Below are positions 1 to 9,357 of a stretch of DNA of 31,764 nucleotides, one piece after another. The position numbers and the translations under genes are program-made. Under the pieces are notes generated by a model that saw nothing but the letters and a program-made list of their open reading frames with translations, had not been told where the DNA came from and ran no database searches. Positions within the stretch are counted from its first letter, which is position 1, and the number at the start of each line of letters is the position of its first letter. The stretch is from a virus: IMG/VR virus record IMGVR_UViG_3300032242_000779, positions 1 through 31,764 of that record; one strand, given 5' to 3'.

Positions 1-717
1 AATGCAGCGATTGATCTCATCAAGCAATTTGAGGGTTGCCGCCTTGAGGCTTATCCAGACCCCGGCACGGGCGGGGCTCCGTGGACCATTGGATATGGGC
101 ACACCAAGGGGGTTTCGCGTGGGCTGATTATAACCAAGTGGCAGGCTGACGATTTTCTTCGGGTTGATTTGTTGGTTTTTGAAAAGGGCGTTGATGAGCT
201 TGTTAAGGTTGACCTTAAGCAACACCAATTTGACGCGCTTGTGTCATTTGCCTACAATTGTGGGATTGGAAATCTTCGCTCCTCTACGCTTCTCAAGCTT
301 GTTAATGACAGTAAATTCGATGCGGTTCCAGCCCAGTTTATGAAATGGACACGGGCCGCTGGGCGGGAACTCCCCGGCCTTGTTCGCCGCCGCCGTGCTG
401 AAGCCGCATTGTGGCGGGGGGTGGATGAGACTGCCCAGCTAAACCATCAAGAATCTAGTTCAAAACCCGATGCTCTCCCGCCCGCAAAGACGATGGCTGA
501 TAGCAAGCAGGGTAATGCTGCATTTATCACTGGCGGATTAGCGGTCATGGGTGCTGCGAAAGAAGCTTCTGCACAAGCCAAAGATGCATCTGATATTATT
601 GATGTTTTTACTTCTATTGTACATGGTCCAAATTTCTTAATTCTTCTTTCAATTGGAATTTTAGCAGGGGCTATCTGGTATTGGCGTTATAGGAACATGC
701 AGGAAACGGGCCAGTGA
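1..717 (+). CDS. Endolysin, GH24 lysozyme-type, with C-terminal membrane segment (5' partial)
   Basis: Reading frame 1 is open from the first base, so the true start lies upstream; 238 residues are visible. The N-terminal part has the phage lysozyme (T4/P22 type) pattern: E11 in QFEG, D20 and T29 in WTIGYGHT form the expected E-D-T catalytic set for cutting peptidoglycan. The downstream QFDALVSFAYNCG and LVRRRRAEAALW stretches are typical of the family. After about residue 145 comes a linker and then a hydrophobic segment at residues 212-230 followed by basic residues, predicted to be a membrane anchor. That is unusual for a soluble endolysin. The next gene starts inside its stop codon (GTGA overlap). 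No separate holin is visible. The enzyme class is confident; the role of the membrane tail is inferred. Confidence 0.93.
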   Translation, partial: NAAIDLIKQFEGCRLEAYPDPGTGGAPWTIGYGHTKGVSRGLIITKWQADDFLRVDLLVFEKGVDELVKVDLKQHQFDALVSFAYNCGIGNLRSSTLLKLVNDSKFDAVPAQFMKWTRAAGRELPGLVRRRRAEAALWRGVDETAQLNHQESSSKPDALPPAKTMADSKQGNAAFITGGLAVMGAAKEASAQAKDASDIIDVFTSIVHGPNFLILLSIGILAGAIWYWRYRNMQETGQ

Positions 718-947
718 TTGCGTTTTTGCTTACGCCTATTGGTAAGTATGCCGCTATTGCAATGTTAGTCATTGGGCTAACTAGTTGTGTCATTTACAAA
801 ATACGCAGAGACGCTATTGCTGAAGTTGAAGCAAAGGCTACTGCGGACGCGCTTCGGAGGGTTGAAAATGCGGTACGTTCTGGCGATTCTATTGATCTGT
901 CCTCTGGCAGGCTGCGCCAGCATGACCAGTTCCAGCGTAACGACTAA
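714..947 (+). CDS. Rz-like inner-membrane spanin candidate
   Basis: A 77-residue protein starting at GTG and overlapping the endolysin stop by four bases. It has one N-terminal hydrophobic segment (about residues 10-28) followed by a charged stretch that could form a short helix. A lipoprotein gene is embedded in its 3' half in the +1 frame, the classic Rz/Rz1 arrangement. Spanin pairs fuse the inner and outer membranes at the end of lysis. It is much shorter than lambda Rz (about 150 residues), so its reach across the periplasm would depend on its partner. The assignment rests on position, topology and overlap, not on sequence similarity. Confidence 0.6.
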   Translation: MIAFLLTPIGKYAAIAMLVIGLTSCVIYKIRRDAIAEVEAKATADALRRVENAVRSGDSIDLSSGRLRQHDQFQRND

Positions 948-1065
948 ATCTGCTTGTAGCGTCTGGCGGGATGTTTCTTGGTCCTCCAAAGATACGGATC
1001 AAACAATCCGTGAAATTAAAGTAAATAATGCCCGCAGAGAAGGCTGGTGCGCTGGCCTCAATTAA
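868..1065 (+). CDS. Rz1-like lipoprotein (outer-membrane spanin candidate)
   Basis: A 65-residue protein with a textbook lipoprotein signal: hydrophobic MRYVLAILLICPLAGC with the lipobox LAGC and cleavage before Cys16. The ATG at 868 is chosen over an upstream in-frame start because CGGAGGG lies just upstream and the signal peptide begins there. The mature part has the C...W(R/K)...SWS..DT..T......N pattern often seen in small phage lysis lipoproteins. It overlaps the Rz-like gene in another reading frame and extends past its end. Confidence 0.72.
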   Translation: MRYVLAILLICPLAGCASMTSSSVTTKSACSVWRDVSWSSKDTDQTIREIKVNNARREGWCAGLN

Positions 1066-1096
1066 GTGTTATAGTGGGCCGGTAAGGAGATAGGAA

Positions 1097-1840
1097 TTGA
1101 CTACTGGTCTTTCATACGCTGGGACTGTAACGGGCACGAATAGCTATGTGGACCAGATTGCCACGATGGCTGTAGTGTCGCCGACTGATTCTGCCTATCT
1201 TACTATCTTGCCTCAATGTATCACCTATGCTGAAAATAGGATGTACCGTGATCTGGATTTTCTGTTTACCTCTATCGCCACCACAGCCTACGGTCTCACG
1301 GCAGGGAACCGGATCATCGCCGTTCCTGCGGGCACTCTTGTGGTTCCAGAACAAATCAACGTAATTACCCCCAGCGGCACAAGTAATCCTGACATTGGCA
1401 CCCGTGTTCCATTGTTGCCTACAACTAAAGAATTTCTTGATGCGGTATATGGGTCTGGTGCTGTAGCAAACCGTGGAACCCCGCAATATTTTGTGCCATT
1501 TGACGACTATACGTTTCTGGTCGGTCCCTATCCAGATGCAAACTATACATGTGAAATAGTCGGCACATACCGCCCAGATAGTTTATCAGCTACTAATACT
1601 ACAACATTTATTAGCCTTTACTTGCCAGATGTGTTTATCATGGCATCCATGATCTACATTAGCGCGTATCAAAGAAACTTTGGCCGGGCTAACGATGACC
1701 CCCAGATGGCTATCACTTATGAAAGCCAGTATCAGGCACTTTTGAAGTCGGCGCTTACGGAAGAAAACCGCAAGAAGTTCGAAGCTGCCGCTTGGTCTTC
1801 GCAGTCTCCATCTACCACTGCAACACCGACGCGGGGGTAA
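1097..1840 (+). CDS. Phage head-tail adaptor protein
   Basis: A 247-residue protein that starts at TTG; GGTAAGGAGA lies seven bases upstream, which supports this rare start. It resembles adaptor/connector proteins of short-tailed phages. The conserved features are the YAENRMYRDLDF helix near residues 45-58, a central VPEQINVITP strand region, the TPQYFVPFDDYTFLVGPYPDANYTCEI segment, and the LYLPDVFIMASMIYISAYQR helix. These proteins form a ring beneath the portal that connects the capsid to the tail. It is the first gene of the virion operon and is followed three bases later by the gp10-like gene, matching the adaptor-stabilisation order of P22-like phages. Portal and capsid genes are not in the window. 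Confidence 0.72.
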   Translation: MTTGLSYAGTVTGTNSYVDQIATMAVVSPTDSAYLTILPQCITYAENRMYRDLDFLFTSIATTAYGLTAGNRIIAVPAGTLVVPEQINVITPSGTSNPDIGTRVPLLPTTKEFLDAVYGSGAVANRGTPQYFVPFDDYTFLVGPYPDANYTCEIVGTYRPDSLSATNTTTFISLYLPDVFIMASMIYISAYQRNFGRANDDPQMAITYESQYQALLKSALTEENRKKFEAAAWSSQSPSTTATPTRG

Positions 1841-1843
1841 TCC

Positions 1844-4126
1844 ATGCCCCACAGCGCGTTTAAAATTTTGCCGGGCGTGGACCAGAATAAAACTCCAACC
1901 CTCAATGAAGCTGCAATTTCTGTGAGCCAACTTGTCCGGTTTATACCGGATAGAACCCTTGGTGGGTTGGTCCAAAAACTTGGTGGCTGGACTAAATTTT
2001 TCTATGGGGCGATAGGGTCTTACGTTCGTTGCCTATGGGCATGGGAAGATAGCAACGCAAACTCATATCTTGCTGTTGGTGCCGATGGCCAAGCCCCGCT
2101 TGTGGTTACTGGCGCAAGTGGGAACGGAACTACCGTTACGCTCACATATGCGAAACCGTTTACTTTTGTCACAAACCAAAAAATTATTGTGGCTGGGATA
2201 AACCCATCTGCGTATAACGGAACTTATATCGTCACAGGAACAACAGCAAATTCAGTATCTTACTCTAGTTCCATAACCACCACATATGTCTCTGGCGGAA
2301 CCATTGCTGGTGGCGGCGGATCTCTGTCGGTAATTGTGAGCGGCGGCATTAATGATCTGACGCCACAAGATCTCACCGTAAATGTTGCTGTTAGTTTCTC
2401 CACTACAACTGGGAGCAATGTCGTAACTATTACTGATACAGGCCGGTATGCAGACCCATACGATGTTGTTAACATATTAACTCAAGTATCTGTCGGTGGA
2501 ATAGTATTATTTGGACAGTATCAATGTTATAACTATGGCGGATCGGCTAATACGTATACAATTTATGCAATAGATCCACTTGGAAACCCAGCAAATGCAA
2601 CGTCTACTGTAGTTAATGGCGGGGTTGTGTCGCAATTTAATACAACACTAGCTAGTGATTTTGCTACTGTAACACTAGCAAACCACGGATATGCGGCTGG
2701 AGATACTTTCCCTGTTCTTGTTGCTTCTACAATAGGCGGCATAACTTTTTATGGAAATTACACAGTTATATCTGTATCTAGCACAAGCCAGTTTTTGATT
2801 TCCGGGCCGTCTATTGCAACCTCCACTACTAGTGGTTACGAAAATTCCGGCAACGTCCGTTTTCTATACCATAACGGGATTGGCCCCGGCAGTGCAGCAA
2901 GGGGGTATGGTGCAGGCGGATACGGTTCTGGCGCTTATGGAACCGGGGCCGGTGGACAAAATGGTGCTGGCGTACCGATCAATGCAATAGATTGGACCTT
3001 AGATAACTGGGGCGGATTTCTGTTGGCATCTCCTTATGGTGGGCCAATTTATGAATGGGACCCCAATTCCGGCAATCCTATTGCAACAATTATCCCGCAA
3101 GCCCCTCCCGTCAATAACGGCATGTTCGTTGCCATGCCGCAACGCCAAATCATTGCGTGGGGCTCCACATTCACCGGTATTGTAGACCCTATGCTCATCC
3201 GCTGGTGCGATGTAAACGACTATAACCAATGGATTGCTCTTATCACCAACCAAGCGGGAAGCTACCGAATTCCCAAAGGTTCTAGAATTGTCCAATGTAT
3301 TCAAGGACCCCAACAAGGACTTATTTGGACTGATCTTGGTATATGGGCTATGCAATACGCTGGCCCACCATACGTCTACCAATTCAATGAACTAGGAACT
3401 GGTTGCGGGTTGATTGGCCGCAAGGCAGCTGGATCTGTCAGTGGTGTGGTTTACTGGATGGGGCAAAGCCAGTTTTACCGGCTATCTGGGGATGGTGTGT
3501 CCCCCATTCGGTGCCCTGTCTGGGATGTTGTGTTCCAAGATTTAGATACCAACAAGCTAGATAATATTAGATTTGCTGCGAACTCCCGTTTTGGTGAGGT
3601 TGCTTGGTACTATCCAACCAAGTCAAACGGCGGGGAAAACAGCCATTATGTAAAGTACAATTATGTACTTGATCAATGGGATTTTGGTAAACTTAGCAGA
3701 ACAGCTTGGATTAATGAATCTGTACTTGGGCCGCCAATTGGTGCTGCTGACGATACTTATATTTATCAACATGAAACTTCTCCCGACGCTGACGGGAAGG
3801 CAATGCTGTCATCTTTTCAAACTGGTTATTTTGTTATTACTGAAGCCAATGAAAAGATGTTTATTGACCAGATTTGGCCCGATATGAAGTGGGGCTATTA
3901 TGGTGGTACGCAAGGCGCAAACGTGCTAATCACGTTCTATGTCGCTGATTATGCTGGTCAAACACCTTTGGTGTATGGCCCATATACAATGACACAAGCT
4001 ACTACGTTTTTAACACCAAGGTTTCGGGGCCGACTTGTCTCTGTTAAGATTGAAAGTAATGACATTGGCTCTTGGTGGCGTCTTGGAAACATCCGCTATC
4101 GCTTCCAACCTGACGGTAGATACTAA
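1844..4126 (+). CDS. P22 gp10-like packaged-DNA stabilisation/tail protein
   Basis: A 760-residue virion protein. Its N-terminus (FKILPGVDQNKTPTLNEA, then VRFIPDRTLGGLVQKLGGW) and the following YVRCLWAWED..YLAVGADG resemble the start of gp10-like stopper proteins, which plug the portal channel after packaging. Residues about 85-330 are rich in Thr, Ser and Gly and look like inserted beta-domains (a VTGTTANSVSY-type repeat). A Gly/Tyr-rich stretch sits near residues 356-373. The C-terminal half has regularly spaced Trp/Gly beta segments (IDWTLDNWGGFLLASPYGGPIYEWD) suggesting a beta-propeller. It shares TAATG with the next gene, so translation is probably coupled. The structural role is confident; the gp10 assignment is by position and N-terminal pattern. 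Confidence 0.66.
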   Translation: MPHSAFKILPGVDQNKTPTLNEAAISVSQLVRFIPDRTLGGLVQKLGGWTKFFYGAIGSYVRCLWAWEDSNANSYLAVGADGQAPLVVTGASGNGTTVTLTYAKPFTFVTNQKIIVAGINPSAYNGTYIVTGTTANSVSYSSSITTTYVSGGTIAGGGGSLSVIVSGGINDLTPQDLTVNVAVSFSTTTGSNVVTITDTGRYADPYDVVNILTQVSVGGIVLFGQYQCYNYGGSANTYTIYAIDPLGNPANATSTVVNGGVVSQFNTTLASDFATVTLANHGYAAGDTFPVLVASTIGGITFYGNYTVISVSSTSQFLISGPSIATSTTSGYENSGNVRFLYHNGIGPGSAARGYGAGGYGSGAYGTGAGGQNGAGVPINAIDWTLDNWGGFLLASPYGGPIYEWDPNSGNPIATIIPQAPPVNNGMFVAMPQRQIIAWGSTFTGIVDPMLIRWCDVNDYNQWIALITNQAGSYRIPKGSRIVQCIQGPQQGLIWTDLGIWAMQYAGPPYVYQFNELGTGCGLIGRKAAGSVSGVVYWMGQSQFYRLSGDGVSPIRCPVWDVVFQDLDTNKLDNIRFAANSRFGEVAWYYPTKSNGGENSHYVKYNYVLDQWDFGKLSRTAWINESVLGPPIGAADDTYIYQHETSPDADGKAMLSSFQTGYFVITEANEKMFIDQIWPDMKWGYYGGTQGANVLITFYVADYAGQTPLVYGPYTMTQATTFLTPRFRGRLVSVKIESNDIGSWWRLGNIRYRFQPDGRY

Positions 4127-4482
4127 TGACTGCTAGTCTTTCAGACATCCTTACTACCCAGAAAAACGGCGTTGTTGCGCTCAACAATGTGTCAACATCC
4201 AATTTACGTGGGCAGGGAACGCAAACCTCTGCTACCGTAACGGCTTCAACACTGGTAATCGCTGGAAGCGGGTATCTGGTTAATTATGCTGTAGTCGTAG
4301 CAGGAAGTGCTGCTGGCACAATTAATAACGCATCTACCACGGCACTAGCAGCTGCTGGAAATGTTTTGTGTGCAACGCCCGCAACTGTTGGCGTTTATCA
4401 AACTGGGCAGTTTTTTAATTCTGGTTTGGTGATTGTACCCGGCACTGGGCAGTCTATCAATGTCACATATTCTCCGGGGTAA
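4126..4482 (+). CDS. Small Ala/Thr-rich virion-operon protein, unknown function
   Basis: 118 residues, starting in the TAATG overlap with the preceding gene. It is rich in Ala, Thr, Ser, Val and Gly with alternating beta-strand character and almost no charged residues, as in small capsid-decoration or tail-associated proteins. No catalytic motif or membrane segment is visible. I do not recognise a named family. Being locked between two structural genes makes a virion role likely but unproven. Confidence 0.72.
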   Translation: MTASLSDILTTQKNGVVALNNVSTSNLRGQGTQTSATVTASTLVIAGSGYLVNYAVVVAGSAAGTINNASTTALAAAGNVLCATPATVGVYQTGQFFNSGLVIVPGTGQSINVTYSPG

Positions 4483-4485
4483 ATC

Positions 4486-5046
4486 ATGCCGCTGAAGCAC
4501 GGATCATCGCCCAAAGTCGTCAGTTCTAACATCAGTGAACTGGTTCATAGCGGACGCCCGCAAAAACAAGCAATCGCCATAGCCCTGAGCGAATCACGCA
4601 AAAAGAAGGCTGGGGGCGGTAGCCCATTGCCACCCGCAAAGCCACAGACGCAAGGCGTCAAGCCGCATGTTGGTCCTATCCATAGTGCGGTTGCTGGCCG
4701 CACAGATCACTTGCCAATGCATGTTCCGTCAGGATCGTATGTCATCCCCGCAGACATAATCTCTGCAATGGGGGAGGGCAATACGATGGCTGGTTTTAAG
4801 ATTATGAACGATATTACTAACCAATATGGTGGGCATCCTGCCGGGTATGCCACTGGTGGGTATGCGGGCCAGCTAGTTCCTATTGTTGCGGCGGGCGGTG
4901 AATATGTTATTTCTCCCGAAGTAGTCGCTAATATGGGCAATGGCGACATGGATGCAGGACACGGCGAACTAGATGAGTTTGTGAAGAAAATGCGGGCGAA
5001 GACAGTGGATACGCTTAAGAAGCTACCCGGCCCGAAGCAAAGTTAA
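4486..5046 (+). CDS. DUF6496-like virion-operon protein with a duplicated motif
   Basis: 186 residues. Residues 1-41 ([41 protein letters not shown]) match the small basic DUF6496-type module found in many phages. Further on is an internal duplication: [18 protein letters not shown] (about residues 82-99) and [18 protein letters not shown] (about 137-154), separated by a Gly-rich stretch. Similar GEYVI/GEFV motifs occur in virion proteins with Gly-rich linkers, and related GLIPRQHHADGE-type text occurs in the large protein encoded at 5557-9357. The function is unknown; a minor virion or ejection role is inferred from position. Confidence 0.75.
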   Translation: MPLKHGSSPKVVSSNISELVHSGRPQKQAIAIALSESRKKKAGGGSPLPPAKPQTQGVKPHVGPIHSAVAGRTDHLPMHVPSGSYVIPADIISAMGEGNTMAGFKIMNDITNQYGGHPAGYATGGYAGQLVPIVAAGGEYVISPEVVANMGNGDMDAGHGELDEFVKKMRAKTVDTLKKLPGPKQS

Positions 5047-5059
5047 TGGGGGTATAGGC

Positions 5060-5551
5060 ATGGTTGAAGACTTGGGGGTACGGATTGGGGTGCCGGAAGA
5101 TGTGCATCCTATGATGGAATTGGCATTAAGCGCCTGCGGGGAAAATGGATTTGTAAATCCTGATCCGCAGAAATTATTGGCTGAAATCTGGCCCGCATTA
5201 AATCTTGATAAAGGTTTAATGGGTATCATTGAGGGCGAAAATGGTATTTTGGAAGGTGCAGTCCTTCTCAGGATAGGAACCATGTGGTATAGTCAAAGTC
5301 CTGTATTAGAAGAAAAGGCTATTTTTGTGCATCCTGAACACAGAAGCGCCAAGGGTGGAAGAGCTAGGCGTCTTTGTGAGTTTACTAAACAAGCGTCAGA
5401 TGAATTAGGGTTGCCTTTGATTATTGGAGTACTTTCCAATCATAGGACGGAAGCCAAAGTTCGTCTTTATGAGCGTCAATTTGGTAAACCTAGTGGGGCG
5501 TTTTTCTTGTATAATGCAGAAACGGGTGCCTTCGCGGCCCCATCGGAGTAA
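5060..5551 (+). CDS. GNAT-family N-acetyltransferase
   Basis: 163 residues with a recognisable GNAT core: the acetyl-CoA pyrophosphate-binding motif VHPEHRSAKGGRARRLCEF at about residues 90-108, followed by a LPLIIGVLSNHRTEAKVRLYERQFG region typical of motif B. GNAT enzymes move an acetyl group from acetyl-CoA to an amine. The substrate cannot be read from sequence. Its place between structural genes is often seen in short-tailed phages. It could modify a virion protein or a host target, or be carried into the cell; none of these is shown here. Confidence 0.83.
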   Translation: MVEDLGVRIGVPEDVHPMMELALSACGENGFVNPDPQKLLAEIWPALNLDKGLMGIIEGENGILEGAVLLRIGTMWYSQSPVLEEKAIFVHPEHRSAKGGRARRLCEFTKQASDELGLPLIIGVLSNHRTEAKVRLYERQFGKPSGAFFLYNAETGAFAAPSE

Positions 5552-5556
5552 ATGGA

Positions 5557-8500
5557 ATGGGTGGCAAGACAAGTCAATCTAGCCAGTCGGTTAGTATCCC
5601 GCCAGAAGTTCTGGCGCGGTACAACTCTGTCAATGCCCGCGCAGAACAGGTCGCCCAAACACCGTTCCAGCCCTATACCGATCAGTTTGTCGCCGGTCTG
5701 ACACCTACCCAAACGGCGGGTATTCAGAATACGTCTGCTTCTGCTACACAAGCGCAGCCTTACTATAATGCAGCTACGGGTTTGACTTTGTCTGGAGCGC
5801 AAGATGTCGGCGCTCTGACACAAAATCAAATTGGCTACTATCAGAACCCCTATACGCAGGCAGTTGCCGCGCCTACCCTTCAAGCATTGCAGCAACAGCA
5901 AGGCCAAGAGCGTTCCCAACAACAAGCGCAGGCTATTAAATCTGGTGCTGCGTTTGGTGAGCGTTCCGGCCTTCAGCGGGCGCAGCTGGCCGGTCAGCAG
6001 AACCTTGCTACTGCACAGGCAATTGCCCCGATCTATCAACAAGGCTACCAGCAGGCTGTGCAAACGGCGCAGGGACAGCAGGGTGTTGTTGCCGCTGATC
6101 TGGCCCGCAGGATGCAGGCTGGCCAACAAGTTGCCGGTATTGGTACTGCGGCCCAGCAAGCTGGCCTTCAGGGCGCGCAGGCTCAGATTGCCGCTGGCAC
6201 TGTGGAACAGCAAACGCAGCAGGCCGATCTTACTGCCAAATATCAGCAGTTCCTTCAACAGCGCGGTTACGATTTCCAAACAGCCCAATTTCTTGCCAAC
6301 ATTGCTATGGGCACTGGCGCGCTGTCTGGCTCAACTACGACCACCACGCAACCGCAAGGGTTCTTTTCCGATGAACGCCTGAAGCATGACGCCCGTCGAA
6401 TCGGTGAGACCGATGATGGTTTGCCGATTTACAGCTACAAGTACAACGGCGATAACAAGACCCAAATCGGCCTGATGGCGCAGGACGTTGAAAAGCGTAA
6501 GCCCGAAGCGGTTGGTCTTGCCCCGGCCTCCGATGGCAAGATGTACAAGACGGTTGATTATGACAAGGTTACCCGGACCAACAAGGACTACGGTGGCGGC
6601 GTTATGGGTGACTATGATCCGTCTTCGATGGGCGGCGCAGTAGCCCCCGGCCTTGCTGGCGAAGGATTTGCGGACGGTGGTATGCCGGGAATGCCCAACA
6701 TGGGCGGTATGCCGGGCGTATCAAGTTATGTGCCTGCCGCCAATCTGCCCATTGGTAGGTTGATGATTGCCGACCCCAAGCTGTTGCGACAAAATCAAGC
6801 CGGATTGGGTTCAGCTGTTGAAACCGGTAAAAATATTGCTGGCCTATACGACATGGGCAAGAGCGGTATTGCTTGGGGGAAGAAGCAACTTGCTGCTAAG
6901 GGCGGCTTGATTGTCCCACGTCATGGATATGCCACTGATGGCAGTGTCGATGATAGCGATCCGACGCCGTACAATTATGCGGAAACCAAGGCTGGCGAAG
7001 ATCCTATGAAGGATGTTCTTAGCTCTGGTGCGAAAGCTATGAACAGCTTGCCCAAGCCCGGTGCAGCTCCGGGGCAGGCTCGCGGCATTGGCAATGACAT
7101 TATGGATGCTGCCAATATGGCTAAGGGCGTCGGCGACCTCTACAGCGCCGGTTCCAGCTTCATGAAATTTTTACCGATGGTCCTGCCTTTGGCTGATGGC
7201 GGTAGAACCCCTTTCGCATACGGTGGTCTAATCCCGCGCCAGCATCATGCTGATGGTGAGCGCGTTCTTGCCAATGGCACACAGGATTCAGATTCTGTGG
7301 TTTCGGCGGATGGCGGCGGTGGTGACGAACCAACATATAAAATTGCTCCGCAAAGAAAAGAAGAAATGGAGCCGCACTGGCAGCAGTTCATTAATAGGAC
7401 ATATGCTGGTGAAGGCGGAATGGATGAAAACGGTAAACCCCGTTATAACATTCGCCAAGGCGGGAAAGAAACATTTAACCCCGAAGAAGGACACCCCGGC
7501 CCCGGTAAGCCAATGGGCGGCGAATCATCCGCCGCTGGTGCGGGTCAATTCATTCATGGCACTTGGAACCGCATAACTGGCGGCGCTCCTATGACTCAAG
7601 GCTATCAGGATGCCGCTACCAAAGAATTAGCAATGCAGGATTATAAGGCCCGCACGGGCCGTGACCTTGATGCTGATTTGAAGGAACAAGGACTATCGCC
7701 CCAAATTCTCAAAACGCTTTCCCCTACATGGACTTCGTTTAACCAAGGGTTGTCCCCGCCCGGTATGATTGGACGTTCTGAGCGCGCCCCATCCACATAT
7801 AGCGGTAAGGGTGCTGGTGAAGCGTCTTTGGGTGATGTTGCTAGTGAGTATCTGCCGCAGGGAACGCCTACGTCGGCTAATTTCTGGGTTCCCGCATTGG
7901 CTGGTCTTGGCTCCATGTTAGCTTCCAAAAACCAAACATTGTTGGGTGCAGTAGGTGAGGGGCTTGTTGGCGGGGTATCTGGCTATCAAGCGCAATATAA
8001 ACAAAAAATGGATGCTACTAAAACGGTGTTTGATATTATCCAAAACACTTTTCAAGAAACCCGTGATGCTAAGGGCAACGTAGCGTTTAGGAATAAGAGA
8101 ACTGGAGATCTTGTTGCCCCCCAACAGGTGCAAGCGTCTGTTTCCAAAATGCTTGAAGCCGCTGGCATTGATCCGGCATTCGCTGGAATTTCAAAAACAC
8201 CACCGGGCGGTCTTGTGCCAACTCAAGCGGAAACCTCCATTGAAACTAATAAGAATATTCCTGCGGCAATACCTACAGTATCTACTACTCCTCCCCGTCC
8301 TCAAATTCCTGCGGGGCGTCAACAACCTACGTTAGTGGGTGAGGCGCAACCTGTCCCCGAAAAGATAACAGACAAGCCAGTGGAAGAGTGGAGCCCCACT
8401 GAAATTGACCAACATGTTCGCGAAAATGGGCCGCAATACGGTCTAACTGGCCCCAACAACCCCATCACTCTTCAAAAAAGAGTTGATCAATTAAAGGCGC

Positions 8501-9357
8501 AGGCTGCTTCTTTTGCAGAGGTAAACCCAGCACAATCTAATATTTATGACAGACAAGCTCAAGAAGAACAAAAGCGGTTAGATGAATTGGTTTCCCGTGC
8601 TGCTTCTAGGCAACTAGATGTAAATAAAAAAATATCTGAACAACGTCTTGGCAGCGCCGATGATTTTGCAAAGGCAATTCAAAAGCGTGATGAAGTATAT
8701 ACTGCCGCAAAATCGCAGATGATGGAACTTTCTAGATTGCAAGGCCAAGGCTTGAAATCTGGATATGGCGCAGAAACGCAACGCGACATAAATAGCCTCT
8801 TAAAAACCCTTGGCGTGTCAGATCCAAAATATTACGTTGGTTCTAATGACCCAACTGATTATGATTATGCTGCTAAAATTGCCATGCAGCAGATTGTCAG
8901 CAATCTGGCCGCTGCTGGGTTACAACGTGCTCCCAAAGCTGGCATTGACGTAGAAAAGAAAATTACTCCCGGCGGCAATGTTGATCCCGGCGCTATTTAT
9001 TCCCTTATCGGCCATACTTTAGGCGATATGGAATACGTTAGAGATCGTGATAGGGAATATTTAACAAAGCATAGATATTCTGATCCTACTGCGTTTACGT
9101 TTAATTATAATGATAAAATGGGGGATCGTGGGTATAATAAATCAATTGCCAAGGCATTTAGTCAGCTTGATTTGCCGACAAACGATAAAAATGTCAGTCA
9201 ACTCACAAGAAATCTTTTTCAAAAATATGGCCAATATGGTTATAGACCAAAGGGGGTAGATATAGGGGGAGAAGATCAACAACAATCTGCTCCTACTACA
9301 TCTGTTCCGTCATCTGGTAAAAGCACAACCAATGTTCCTTGGAAGGTGGTGCCCTAA
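5557..9357 (+). CDS. Very large ejection/internal virion protein with embedded S74-like and lysozyme-like domains
   Basis: 1266 residues. Residues 1-260 are Gln/Ala-rich helical repeats. At 271-276 lies SDERLK, the Ser-Lys signature of peptidase S74 intramolecular chaperones, followed by YSYKYNGDNKTQIGLMAQDVEKRKPEAV, which fits the same family. Here it is internal rather than C-terminal. Gly-rich linkers follow (about 345-590). Residues about 604-720 contain FINRTYAGEGG (E619), YNIRQGG, a GHPGPGK loop, SSAAGAGQFIHGTW and LSPTWTSF, the pattern of lambda R-like (GH104-type) lytic transglycosylases. The C-terminal third is helical. The combination fits a protein ejected with the DNA that opens peptidoglycan, as T7 gp16 does. 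It overlaps the next start by TAATG. Confidence 0.78.
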   Translation: MGGKTSQSSQSVSIPPEVLARYNSVNARAEQVAQTPFQPYTDQFVAGLTPTQTAGIQNTSASATQAQPYYNAATGLTLSGAQDVGALTQNQIGYYQNPYTQAVAAPTLQALQQQQGQERSQQQAQAIKSGAAFGERSGLQRAQLAGQQNLATAQAIAPIYQQGYQQAVQTAQGQQGVVAADLARRMQAGQQVAGIGTAAQQAGLQGAQAQIAAGTVEQQTQQADLTAKYQQFLQQRGYDFQTAQFLANIAMGTGALSGSTTTTTQPQGFFSDERLKHDARRIGETDDGLPIYSYKYNGDNKTQIGLMAQDVEKRKPEAVGLAPASDGKMYKTVDYDKVTRTNKDYGGGVMGDYDPSSMGGAVAPGLAGEGFADGGMPGMPNMGGMPGVSSYVPAANLPIGRLMIADPKLLRQNQAGLGSAVETGKNIAGLYDMGKSGIAWGKKQLAAKGGLIVPRHGYATDGSVDDSDPTPYNYAETKAGEDPMKDVLSSGAKAMNSLPKPGAAPGQARGIGNDIMDAANMAKGVGDLYSAGSSFMKFLPMVLPLADGGRTPFAYGGLIPRQHHADGERVLANGTQDSDSVVSADGGGGDEPTYKIAPQRKEEMEPHWQQFINRTYAGEGGMDENGKPRYNIRQGGKETFNPEEGHPGPGKPMGGESSAAGAGQFIHGTWNRITGGAPMTQGYQDAATKELAMQDYKARTGRDLDADLKEQGLSPQILKTLSPTWTSFNQGLSPPGMIGRSERAPSTYSGKGAGEASLGDVASEYLPQGTPTSANFWVPALAGLGSMLASKNQTLLGAVGEGLVGGVSGYQAQYKQKMDATKTVFDIIQNTFQETRDAKGNVAFRNKRTGDLVAPQQVQASVSKMLEAAGIDPAFAGISKTPPGGLVPTQAETSIETNKNIPAAIPTVSTTPPRPQIPAGRQQPTLVGEAQPVPEKITDKPVEEWSPTEIDQHVRENGPQYGLTGPNNPITLQKRVDQLKAQAASFAEVNPAQSNIYDRQAQEEQKRLDELVSRAASRQLDVNKKISEQRLGSADDFAKAIQKRDEVYTAAKSQMMELSRLQGQGLKSGYGAETQRDINSLLKTLGVSDPKYYVGSNDPTDYDYAAKIAMQQIVSNLAAAGLQRAPKAGIDVEKKITPGGNVDPGAIYSLIGHTLGDMEYVRDRDREYLTKHRYSDPTAFTFNYNDKMGDRGYNKSIAKAFSQLDLPTNDKNVSQLTRNLFQKYGQYGYRPKGVDIGGEDQQQSAPTTSVPSSGKSTTNVPWKVVP

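Noticed and set aside
787-867. Upstream start for the Rz1-like gene
   Set aside because: It would put 27 charged residues before the lipoprotein signal, while ATG 868 has a perfect GGAGG and begins the signal peptide.
5476-6288. 270-residue minus-strand open frame
   Set aside because: It is Leu/Arg-rich antisense of the Gln/Ala repeats in the large ejection protein, with no start signal, and lies opposite a clear gene.
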